Assembly (NCBI GenBank): GCA_934613165.1
Contig: CAKTSW010000050.1
Span: 1-8,116, forward strand
Origin: an uncultured Ellagibacter sp.
GTDB taxonomy: Bacteria > Actinomycetota > Coriobacteriia > Coriobacteriales > Eggerthellaceae
DNA: 8,116 bases
Direction: 5' to 3'
Below, in pieces: positions 1 through 5,575 of the stretch. Both the position numbers and the translations under genes were made by a program. Below the pieces are notes generated by a model. The model had not been told where the DNA came from. It saw only the letters and a program-made list of their open reading frames with translations, and ran no database searches. The stretch's first letter is position 1, and every line of letters starts with the position of its first letter.

Positions 1-792
1 GCCCGGCACGTGGTCGACCACGCCCAGAAAGCGCACCGAGTCCGCAAGCCCCATTTCCCGCGCCCGCTCGCGAAGCTCGCCTTCGAGCTCGCCGCGGCCC
101 GCGCACAGAAGCACCGCGTCAGGGAACTCGCGTTTTACCAGGGCGAACACTTCGAGCAAGAACGCATGGTTCTTCACCGGGATCAGCCTGCCCGTGTGGC
201 ACACGACCGGGTGCCCGGAAAGCCCGAGCGCGGCCTTCGCGGCCTCGTGCGCCGCCTCGTCGCAGGCATAGCGCGTCATGTCGATGCCGTTCGGCACCAC
301 GGCGAAGCGCTCCCCCGAAACGACGGCGCCGCCGAACCGGTCGAGCCCCGCCTCGCGCGAGCACGCCATGAAGTAGTCGGCGACGTGGCGCACCGGGTGC
401 GCCACCAAGTTGAACGCGAGCCCCGCAAGGCCGCCCTCGTAGTTCTGCGCGTGGCTGTGCGCGATCGCGAAGGCGCCCGCGCGCTTCGCCTCGGAAAGGT
501 ACACCGGCGCGCACGAGCCGATGTGCCCGTGCACCACGCGCCATTCGGGGTGCTCCGCGAAAAGCGCGCGCACCTGACTACGGTAGGCTCCTATGTTCGC
601 ACCGGTGAAGCGCGGCACGCGGAAGAAGCGCCCGCCCATGCGGCGGATCTCTTCGTCGTAGTCGCCTTCCCGCTGCTCGTGCACAAGGAAGTCGAACTGC
701 ACCTTCTCGCGGTCCATCGCCCGGTACAGGTTCATCACCATGGTCTCGGCGCCGCCGCGGTCCATCACGCCGATCACCTGCAGTACGCGCAT
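1..792 (-). CDS. GT4-family glycosyltransferase, C-terminal part beyond the window edge
   Basis: The reading frame begins at an ATG (792-790) and stays open for 264 codons to base 1, so the C-terminal third is missing. The product looks like a cytoplasmic retaining GT-B glycosyltransferase of family GT4 that transfers a sugar from a nucleotide donor to a lipid-linked glycan. Visible motifs are the N-terminal MRVLQVIGVMDRGGAET with GGAE at residues 13-16, the acceptor-site pieces HGHIG (88-92) and HSHAQN (112-117), PNGID (167-171), and the start of the C-terminal donor domain GRLIPVKNH (201-209), followed by LLCAGRGELE and RFLGVV. This is the pattern of EpsF/CapM-like enzymes. The donor-binding E-x7-E motif would lie past the edge. 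A GGGGAG ribosome site lies inside the end of the flippase gene, and the start is 5 bases after the flippase stop, so this is the fifth visible gene of the operon. The sugar is unknown. Confidence 0.88.
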   Translation of the reverse strand, partial: MRVLQVIGVMDRGGAETMVMNLYRAMDREKVQFDFLVHEQREGDYDEEIRRMGGRFFRVPRFTGANIGAYRSQVRALFAEHPEWRVVHGHIGSCAPVYLSEAKRAGAFAIAHSHAQNYEGGLAGLAFNLVAHPVRHVADYFMACSREAGLDRFGGAVVSGERFAVVPNGIDMTRYACDEAAHEAAKAALGLSGHPVVCHTGRLIPVKNHAFLLEVFALVKREFPDAVLLCAGRGELEGELRERAREMGLADSVRFLGVVDHVPG

Positions 793-797
793 CGCCC

Positions 798-2204
798 TCA
801 CTCCCCCTTCGCGCTCTCGGAGCCGTCGCCACCTGCGCGGAACACCCGGTCGGGGCCCTTCTTCACCACGCCCAGCATCGCGAAGAACAAGATCGCCACG
901 CCGATGAGGCACGCGCCCGCGCCCGCGAAGCTCACACCGTTCATCCCCCACGTGTCCACGCAGACGAACGTGAGCGGGATCACCGCGACGAACGCCGCGA
1001 CGTTGCCCGCGAAATTCGCCCAGAAATGGCGCAGCGTGATCAAAAGGTCGCCGAAGAACCACAGGAAGGCCGTGGCCGCCGTCGACACGATGATCGGCTG
1101 CAGCAAGTACACGTAGGGCACGATGCTGTCGCCGAACAGAAGCGCGAGCGCCCAGGCGCCGATGAACTCGAGCACGACGGCGCACGCCACGGTGACGCCC
1201 ACGATGCCGGCGACCGTTTTCGCGAGAAGCGCCGCGAACCCGCGCGCGTTCCCCTCGAAGAACAGCTTCGGGAAGATGTCGAGCAAAGGCCCGTAGAGGT
1301 ACTGCGCGCCCATCTGGATGACGAGCGCGGGCGCCGCCACCGACGAGTAGATGCCGAGAGCCGCCGAGCCCGCCGCGACGGCAAGGTACTGCTTGGGAAT
1401 GGTGAAGATGGCGCTCGCCGCCACCGAGGCCACCACCGCGGGAAGCGACGTCTTCAGGAAGAAAACGGCCTTTTCCCTGGTGAGGCGTATCTTCACCGGC
1501 TCGAAGCGCTTGCAGTGGGGAACGTCGAACGCGAAGAGGACCGCCGCCGCCGCGACGAACATGGCGACGATCGCCGCGTCGAGGCTCGCCGTCGCCATGT
1601 ACACCGCGACGAACGCGGCTAAGGTCGACACCCCTTGCAGCATGAACGACTTGCCGATGTAATCCATGCGGCGATTCACCTGGTCGACGCCGTGCAGGAT
1701 GTCGATGACGAGCCCCACGCCCTTGTACGCGTAGAACAGCGCGATCGTAAGCAGCGCCGCGGGATCGCACGTAAGCGCCGCGTACACCATGCAGGCCACG
1801 AATGCGCCCGCAAGCGTGAAGAGGCGGAACCCCATGTACTCGCCCACCGTGTTCTCGCGGCGGATGTCGGAGATCTGATAGGTCCCCATCTTGTAGTTGG
1901 CGAAGGTGCCGAAGATGCCGACGACCGACATGGCGAGCGACAGGATGCCGGCGTCGTCGTAGCCCGACGACAGGCGCACCACGAAGATGGTGGTGAGCCA
2001 CTGGCAGGCAAGATAGGTCATCGACCCGACGGAGTTCCAGATCATGTTCGCCTTGACCGAGAGCTTCTCGGGCGCCGCCTGCTCGGCCCGTTCCCGCAAA
2101 GCCTCGGCGTCTTCAGCCTTCTCGACGGCTTTTGCCTGCGGGTTCTCGCTGCCCCGCACGCCTTCGGGGGCCTTCTCCGCCTTGCGCGACGTGCCCTCGC
2201 TCAT
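798..2204 (-). CDS. Wzx-like polysaccharide flippase (oligosaccharide transporter) with a charged N-terminal extension
   Basis: This 468-residue polytopic protein resembles MOP-superfamily flippases, which move polyprenyl-diphosphate-linked glycan units across the cytoplasmic membrane. The core starts near residue 48 with KLSVKANMIWNSVGSMTYL, a typical opening of these transporters. About 12-13 hydrophobic segments follow, roughly at 58-78, 84-104, 126-146, 148-170, 187-205, 208-227, 247-270, 277-298, 324-345, 366-390, 397-416 and 425-446. A cytoplasmic-looking GVDQVNRRMDYIG (172-184) follows the fourth. Residues 1-47 are a Lys/Glu/Ala-rich hydrophilic extension, unusual because these proteins normally begin right before the first membrane segment. 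The start is nevertheless well supported: its ATG overlaps the LicD stop as ATGA and is preceded by GGAGG. The C-terminal tail is short and hydrophilic. Substrate specificity cannot be read from the sequence. Confidence 0.88.
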   Translation of the reverse strand: MSEGTSRKAEKAPEGVRGSENPQAKAVEKAEDAEALRERAEQAAPEKLSVKANMIWNSVGSMTYLACQWLTTIFVVRLSSGYDDAGILSLAMSVVGIFGTFANYKMGTYQISDIRRENTVGEYMGFRLFTLAGAFVACMVYAALTCDPAALLTIALFYAYKGVGLVIDILHGVDQVNRRMDYIGKSFMLQGVSTLAAFVAVYMATASLDAAIVAMFVAAAAVLFAFDVPHCKRFEPVKIRLTREKAVFFLKTSLPAVVASVAASAIFTIPKQYLAVAAGSAALGIYSSVAAPALVIQMGAQYLYGPLLDIFPKLFFEGNARGFAALLAKTVAGIVGVTVACAVVLEFIGAWALALLFGDSIVPYVYLLQPIIVSTAATAFLWFFGDLLITLRHFWANFAGNVAAFVAVIPLTFVCVDTWGMNGVSFAGAGACLIGVAILFFAMLGVVKKGPDRVFRAGGDGSESAKGE

Positions 2205-2992
2205 AGACGGTAGGCCTCCATCACGTGGACCGGTCGATCGTCCTCGGCGGGGGGGGTCCGCCAGTCGCCGTATTGGATGGAGAGGATTTCCTCCGCGCCC
2301 GCAGGAGCCGTGTACTCGCGGTCCTCGAACTTCATGCGCACGGGCGCAAACGCGCTTTTGGGGAACGTCTTTTCCAGCTTGCCCTCGCCCAAGACGTCGA
2401 TGACGCGATCGGCGTCGGGAGCGTCCATCTGGCGCGCTAGGCGATCGAGCTTAGCGGCGAGCTCGTAGAGGTCGGAGCGCTTGGCGACGGGGCAGACGAC
2501 GCGCTTGGCCGCGCGCACGAGCGCGCTCGAGCCGACCGAGGGGTCGGCCACGGCGAAGCTGCGCCACAGCGCCGCCTTCGCGTGCTTCTTCACGAGGCCC
2601 GACTTGGCGGGGTCGAAGTTCTCGAGCGGGAACACGTCGACCCACACGCCCGTGGCGGCCTTCTTCCCCACGAAGTTCTCGTAGATGACGGTACGGGTGT
2701 CGACGATCTTGGCGAACTGGTAGATGGACGACTTGTCGCGGTACGACACGAGCTTGAAGCGATCGGTCGTGCGCCACTCGTTGAAATGCGCCATGAGCAG
2801 CTCGTACTGGTCGCGCATCATGACGATGTCCATGTCGTCGTCCCACGGGATGAAGCCCCCGTGGCGCGCCGCCCCGAGAAGGCTTCCGTACCCGAGATAA
2901 TACACGACGCCGTGAGCTGCGCAGACGCGGTCGATCTCGTCCATGATGTCGAGCTCGATCGCCTTCATGTCGTCGACGGAAAGGCGCTCCAT
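2201..2992 (-). CDS. LicD-family phosphotransferase (phosphocholine-type decoration of glycans)
   Basis: The product has 263 residues, a usual length for a single-domain LicD protein. The diagnostic nucleotidyltransferase-fold motif is intact: GSLLGAARHGGFIPWDDDMD at residues 36-55, with the Asp cluster D51-D53 and D55 for metal binding. Further family blocks are FAKIVDTRT (93-101), GVWVDVFPLEN (115-125) and the C-terminal YGDWRTPP (241-248). LicD proteins transfer phosphocholine, or in relatives other phospho-alcohols, onto sugars of teichoic acids or surface polysaccharides. The actual group here is not determinable, since no choline uptake or CDP-choline synthesis gene is in the window. 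An in-frame ATG 26 codons upstream (3070) would place a basic, low-complexity leader inside DUF2304. I prefer 2992 because the conserved region follows directly, an AAGGGA site sits 6 bases upstream, and it starts 1 base after the DUF2304 stop. Its stop overlaps the flippase start by 4 bases. Confidence 0.92.
   Translation of the reverse strand: MERLSVDDMKAIELDIMDEIDRVCAAHGVVYYLGYGSLLGAARHGGFIPWDDDMDIVMMRDQYELLMAHFNEWRTTDRFKLVSYRDKSSIYQFAKIVDTRTVIYENFVGKKAATGVWVDVFPLENFDPAKSGLVKKHAKAALWRSFAVADPSVGSSALVRAAKRVVCPVAKRSDLYELAAKLDRLARQMDAPDADRVIDVLGEGKLEKTFPKSAFAPVRMKFEDREYTAPAGAEEILSIQYGDWRTPPAEDDRPVHVMEAYRL
2215..2219 (-). promoter_or_regulatory. Ribosome binding site of the flippase gene
   Basis: GGAGG lies 10 bases before the ATG at 2204, inside the end of the LicD gene. 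Together with the ATGA stop-start overlap, it supports the start that includes the charged 47-residue extension rather than a start next to the first membrane segment. Confidence 0.6.
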
Positions 2993-2993
2993 G

Positions 2994-3383
2994 CTAGTTC
3001 CCTTTTCGAGCCGCGGCGCCGGCATCGGAGTCCGCGCGCTCGTCGCCTTCCGCGGCCTTAAGTTCGGCAAGCGCCTCGGACTGCGCGAGGGCGACCACCT
3101 TGTTGCGCAGCTGCGAGAGCTCCACCGTGGTGAAGAACTCCCTGATGAGCAGCACGGCGATGATGGCGAGGAACACGAAGTTCGCGGGCGATTCGATCCC
3201 GAAGATGTCCGACAGGAAGAACGCGATCTGCGGGAACACCGCCAGAAGCACGAGCAGCAGCGCGAAGATGAACCAGAACGTGCTGTCGGCGATCTTCACC
3301 TCGGAGTGGCGGATCTTGCGCAGGATATAGGCGAATGTGGCAAGCGCGCACAGGATGAGCGCGATGCGGAACACGATAGTCAT
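2994..3383 (-). CDS. DUF2304-family small membrane protein
   Basis: This 129-residue protein has hydrophobic segments at about 3-20, 33-57 and 66-82. The hydrophilic C-terminal tail is probably helical (residues 84-112, REFFTTVELSQLRNKVVALAQ, heptad-like) and ends in a charged Ala/Asp/Lys stretch. The layout and the RIALILCALATFAYILRKIRHSEVKIADSTFWF opening region fit the DUF2304 family. Such genes are commonly found directly beside DPM1-like GT2 genes in surface-glycan loci, as here: its ATG follows the GT2 stop with no gap, and its ribosome site is inside the GT2 gene. I infer that it anchors or assists the GT2 enzyme, which lacks its own clear membrane segments, or that the two form one polyprenyl-phosphate glycosyltransferase. 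The family has no established biochemical activity that I can name. LicD follows after 1 base. Confidence 0.85.
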   Translation of the reverse strand: MTIVFRIALILCALATFAYILRKIRHSEVKIADSTFWFIFALLLVLLAVFPQIAFFLSDIFGIESPANFVFLAIIAVLLIREFFTTVELSQLRNKVVALAQSEALAELKAAEGDERADSDAGAAARKGN

Positions 3384-4079
3384 CTACTTCCTCCTCCTGA
3401 ACCACTGCACGATGAGGATGGAAAGGCTGATGCGCAGCATATAGGAAACCGACTTGGTGAAGTTGAGGTAGCTTTCGCCCGCCGTGCGCTCGCGCATCTC
3501 GACCTGCATCTCCTCGACTTTGTAGCCGTGGCGCATGAGAAGCGAGATGGTGTCGGGCTCGGGGCCGAAGTCGAGCTCGTTGGCGAACAGGGGGATCATC
3601 TTCGAGTCGAACAGGCGCATGCCCGACGTGGGGTCTTGAATGCGCTTGCGCGTGGTGAGGAAGATCATCGCCGTGATGAGCGCGCTTCCCGCCATGCGCG
3701 CGGAAACGGGCTTCTTGCAGTCGGCGAAACGCGACCCGACGACCACGTTCGCGCCCGTTTTCTCGGCGACTTCCACCATGTCGTCGATGTAGGCGGCGGA
3801 ATGCTGGCCGTCGGCGTCGAACTGGATGGCGTAGTCGTAGCCGTGCGCATAGGCGTATTTCATGCCCGTCTGGAACGCTCCCGCAAGGCCGAGGTTCACC
3901 GGCAGCGAGATGAGGTGGTAGCCTCGTTCGCGGCAGATGTCGGCGGTGCGGTCCTTCGAGCCGTCGTTCACGACGACGTAGTCGACATCGGGCGCGTTCT
4001 TGCGCAAGTCCTCGATCGTCGAGACGATGTTCTCCTCTTCGTTATACGCGGGTATAACGGCGAGTATCCGTTTATCCAT
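3384..4079 (-). CDS. GT2 glycosyltransferase, dolichyl/polyprenyl-phosphate mannose synthase-like
   Basis: The 231-residue product matches the DPM1/DPMS-like branch of family GT2, inverting GT-A enzymes that transfer a sugar from a nucleotide donor to polyprenyl phosphate at the inner membrane face. Motifs in order are VIPAYNEEENI (8-18), VVNDGSKDRT (37-45 region), NLGLAGAFQTG (62-72), the metal site DADGQH (88-93), GSRF (115-118), QDPTSGMRLF (148-157) and the late RTAGESYL (198-205). It lacks the paired C-terminal membrane segments of GtrB/ArnC types. Only an amphipathic stretch (212-227) ends in a basic RRRK tail. The adjoining DUF2304 may supply the membrane anchor. It is the first gene of the leftward operon. 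The start is firm from homology, but the ribosome site is odd: GGAAGG lies only 2 bases before the ATG, and a GGAG lies 13 bases upstream. The donor sugar is unknown. Confidence 0.9.
   Translation of the reverse strand: MDKRILAVIPAYNEEENIVSTIEDLRKNAPDVDYVVVNDGSKDRTADICRERGYHLISLPVNLGLAGAFQTGMKYAYAHGYDYAIQFDADGQHSAAYIDDMVEVAEKTGANVVVGSRFADCKKPVSARMAGSALITAMIFLTTRKRIQDPTSGMRLFDSKMIPLFANELDFGPEPDTISLLMRHGYKVEEMQVEMRERTAGESYLNFTKSVSYMLRISLSILIVQWFRRRK
3390..3398 (-). promoter_or_regulatory. Shine-Dalgarno site of DUF2304 embedded in the GT2 Arg codons
   Basis: The last codons of the GT2 gene read TTC AGG AGG AGG AAG TAG and are followed at once by the ATG of DUF2304. The three AGG codons encode the basic tail and also form an AGGAGGAGG ribosome site 6 bases before the ATG. 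AGG is an uncommon Arg codon in these genes, where CGC/CGG dominate. This arrangement indicates translational coupling. Confidence 0.75.
4041..4058. repeat. Perfect 7-bp inverted repeat inside the 5' end of the GT2 gene
   Basis: GTTATAC and GTATAAC flank a 4-base GCGG spacer. The repeat covers codons 8-13 (V-I-P-A-Y-N) of the GT2 gene, starting 21 bases into the coding sequence. It uses GTT, ATA and TAT codons in a gene set that otherwise prefers GTC/GTG, ATC and TAC. It could be an operator half-site pair, an mRNA hairpin near the start, or chance within a conserved motif. Confidence 0.5.
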
Positions 4080-4196
4080 AACCTTCCAAATTCTCCCGGC
4101 ACGCGCGGAGCGGAGCCGAGGTTGCGAAGAATCGTGCTATTTTTGGCAATCGACTTCTATTTTACCTCTTTACCGCACGCTTTTCGAACACGACCA

Positions 4197-4202
4197 TATA
4201 AT
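4197..4202 (+). promoter_or_regulatory. Consensus -10 element TATAAT of the rightward GT4 gene
   Basis: This is a perfect TATAAT in an otherwise GC-rich genome, placed so that transcription would start near 4208-4210, about 30 bases before the GTG start. No good -35 hexamer lies 16-18 bases upstream (the sequence there is around CGCACG). An activator or an alternative spacing may therefore be involved. Confidence 0.45.
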
Positions 4203-4226
4203 TAGATGGATAACCGACGACGATTC

Positions 4227-4232
4227 AGGAGG
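4227..4232 (+). promoter_or_regulatory. Ribosome binding site deciding the GTG start of the rightward GT4 gene
   Basis: A full AGGAGG lies 5 bases before the GTG at 4238-4240. It selects this GTG over the upstream out-of-frame ATG at 4206. Confidence 0.75.
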
Positions 4233-4237
4233 AAACG

Positions 4238-5446
4238 GTGGACGCCGTCTTTACCGAAACAAGGGGAAGCGCGCCGCGCATCTGCCTGTTCACGGCACTG
4301 TACCGCCCGAGCATGGGCGGCGTGGAAACCTACGTGGAAAGCCTTGCCCGCGCGCTCGCAGACCTCGGCTGCCAGGTGTGCGTGGCGACGTGCGACACGC
4401 ACGGGGCCGGCGCACGCGACGAGGACGACGGGGTGACCATCGTGCGCTTTCCCTGCACCCCGCTGCTCGACGGAAGGTTTCCCCTGGTGAAAGGCGGTAC
4501 GAAGGCGAAAGCCCTCTGGAAGTGCCTTGAAGAGGCGGCCTTCGACTACGTGGTCGTCAACACGCGGTTCTACACGCTCTGCGAGCGCGCGCTCGCGTTC
4601 TCCGAGCGCATCGGGGTCACGCCGATCCTCGTCGAGCACGGCTCGGCGCACCTCACGATGGGAAACATGCTCGTCGATCCGGCCGTGCGCTTCGTCGAGC
4701 ATGCGTTCACGTTGCGCGATTCGCGCCATCCGTTCCGCGCATGGGCGGTGTCGAAGAAGGCGAGCGCATGGCTTGCGCATTTCGGGATAGAGTCGCAGGG
4801 GGAGCTGCCCAACTCCATCGACGCCGACGAGTACGCGGGCAAGGCGAGCGAGCGCGACTTCCGCCGCGAGTTCCACGTTCCCGAGGGCGCACTACTCGTC
4901 GCGTTCGCGGGAAGGCTCGTCCCCGAAAAGGGAGTCGTCGAGCTGGCCCAGGCAGTTGCGGCGATAGCGAGCGCGCCGGGGGCGGTCGAGCGCCCCGTGC
5001 ACCTCGTGATCGCAGGGGCGGGCCCCAAGCAGGCCGACATCGAGAGCATCGGCTGCGCGTCCGTGCACCTGGCCGGCCGGCTTAACCGCACTGACATGGC
5101 AGCGCTTCTTTCGCAGGCGGACGTTTTGGGACTTCCCTCGCGGTCGGAAGGCTTCGCGACGACGCTGCTCGAGGCGGCGGCATGCGCGACGCCCGCGATC
5201 GTGACGCCCGTCGGCGGCACCGACGAGCTTATCCCCTCGCCCAAGTTCGGCACGATCATCCCGAACGCCGAGGCGGCAACGATCGAAGCCGCGCTCCGGA
5301 AGGCCGCACGCAGCCCCGAAGCGCTTCGCAATCAGGGGCGCGCCGTGCAGGCCGAGGTGCGCCGCGACTACAGCTGGCAGCGCACGGCGAAGCGCACAAT
5401 CGACGCGTGCCGCGCCGCGAACCCGCGCGGGCGGAAGCTGCCGTAG
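4238..5446 (+). CDS. GT4-family glycosyltransferase
   Basis: This complete 402-residue GT-B enzyme is the only rightward gene. It starts at GTG behind a strong AGGAGG. Motifs in order are RICLFTALYRPSMGGVET with GGVET at 27-31, VEHGSAH (132-138), WAVSKKASAWL (169-179), PNSID (191-195), FAGRLVPEKG (223-232), VIAGAGP (257-263), VHLAGRL (276-282) and PSRSEGFATTLLEAAAC (300-316). The last carries the donor-binding E304-x7-E312 pair. These are the landmarks of retaining GT4 enzymes that build lipid-linked glycans in the cytoplasm. The EHG...EH...SK spacing resembles GT4 proteins of capsule or surface-glycan loci. The C-terminus ends in a basic, Arg-rich helix (363-400). It has its own promoter region shared with the GT2 operon and is convergent with the DUF6541-like gene. 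Donor and acceptor cannot be told from the sequence. Confidence 0.9.
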   Translation: MDAVFTETRGSAPRICLFTALYRPSMGGVETYVESLARALADLGCQVCVATCDTHGAGARDEDDGVTIVRFPCTPLLDGRFPLVKGGTKAKALWKCLEEAAFDYVVVNTRFYTLCERALAFSERIGVTPILVEHGSAHLTMGNMLVDPAVRFVEHAFTLRDSRHPFRAWAVSKKASAWLAHFGIESQGELPNSIDADEYAGKASERDFRREFHVPEGALLVAFAGRLVPEKGVVELAQAVAAIASAPGAVERPVHLVIAGAGPKQADIESIGCASVHLAGRLNRTDMAALLSQADVLGLPSRSEGFATTLLEAAACATPAIVTPVGGTDELIPSPKFGTIIPNAEAATIEAALRKAARSPEALRNQGRAVQAEVRRDYSWQRTAKRTIDACRAANPRGRKLP

Positions 5447-5575
5447 GCTCCAAGAAGAGCGCGCGCGGCCCGTCGCGTCCCCGCGCCTAGGACGGCGCGC
5501 CGCCAAACGGGCGTCGGGGCGACCCAGCGGCGCGGCGGGCGCTTGGAAGGCGCGCGGCCGATATGCGAGCGGCCG
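5447..5575. other. Very GC-rich convergent intergenic gap
   Basis: This 129-base spacer lies between two convergent stops. It is almost pure G/C and contains a GGCGCGCC palindrome (near 5494-5502), an overlapping GCGGCCGC at the right edge (5569-5576) and a 10-base direct repeat GCGCGCGGCC (5461-5470 and 5550-5559). No coding frame or RNA gene was recognised. Confidence 0.6.
5496..5534. terminator. Possible bidirectional hairpin between convergent genes
   Basis: CGCGCCGC (5496-5503) pairs with GCGGCGCG (5527-5534). The 23-base loop holds a small nested GTCG/CGAC stem. There is no T-tract on either strand, so a classical intrinsic terminator is not present. The position between two stops is the main support. 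With this base composition, such stems can arise by chance. Confidence 0.25.

Larger units (their letters stand above)
4080..4237. promoter_or_regulatory. Divergent intergenic region between the GT2 operon and the rightward GT4 gene
   Basis: This 158-base spacer is the only clearly AT-rich stretch of the window (mainly 4131-4205) and must hold promoters for both directions. For the leftward operon a TAAAAT -10-like box lies at 4164-4159, with only a poor -35 candidate near 4187-4182. For the rightward gene a TATAAT lies at 4197-4202. The two assumed -35 areas would overlap around 4174-4187, so polymerases may compete. A short direct repeat, TTTACC-TC-TTTACC, lies at 4161-4174 and could bind a regulator. 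ATGGATAA occurs inverted at both edges (4079-4072 on the minus strand and 4206-4213 on the plus strand). No terminator or small gene is visible. Confidence 0.6.

Noticed and set aside
10..1116. A 368-codon plus-strand reading frame over the left GT4 and flippase end
   Set aside because: The minus strand holds clear GT4 and flippase motifs across the same region. The plus product is a compositional shadow.
2993..3070. LicD start 26 codons upstream (ATG at 3070)
   Set aside because: The extra leader is basic and low in complexity and would overlap DUF2304 by 77 bases. The downstream ATG has a suitable ribosome site and fits normal LicD length.
2943..4205. A 420-codon plus-strand reading frame
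   Set aside because: It lies opposite three well-supported genes (LicD, DUF2304, GT2), has low-complexity charged composition and no recognisable motif.
4206..4436. Small plus-strand frame starting at an ATG in the TATAAT-proximal leader
   Set aside because: It overlaps the GT4 gene in another frame, has no ribosome site before its ATG, and its product is Arg/Ala-rich shadow sequence.
4202..4876. A 224-codon minus-strand reading frame across the start of the rightward GT4
   Set aside because: It is antisense to a gene with intact GT4 motifs, a strong ribosome site and a promoter. It is Arg/Ala/His-rich without motifs.
5461..5559. 10-base direct repeat GCGCGCGGCC flanking the convergent gap, considered as an insertion footprint
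   Set aside because: The stretch is nearly all G and C, where such repeats arise by chance. There are no inverted ends or transposase between the copies.
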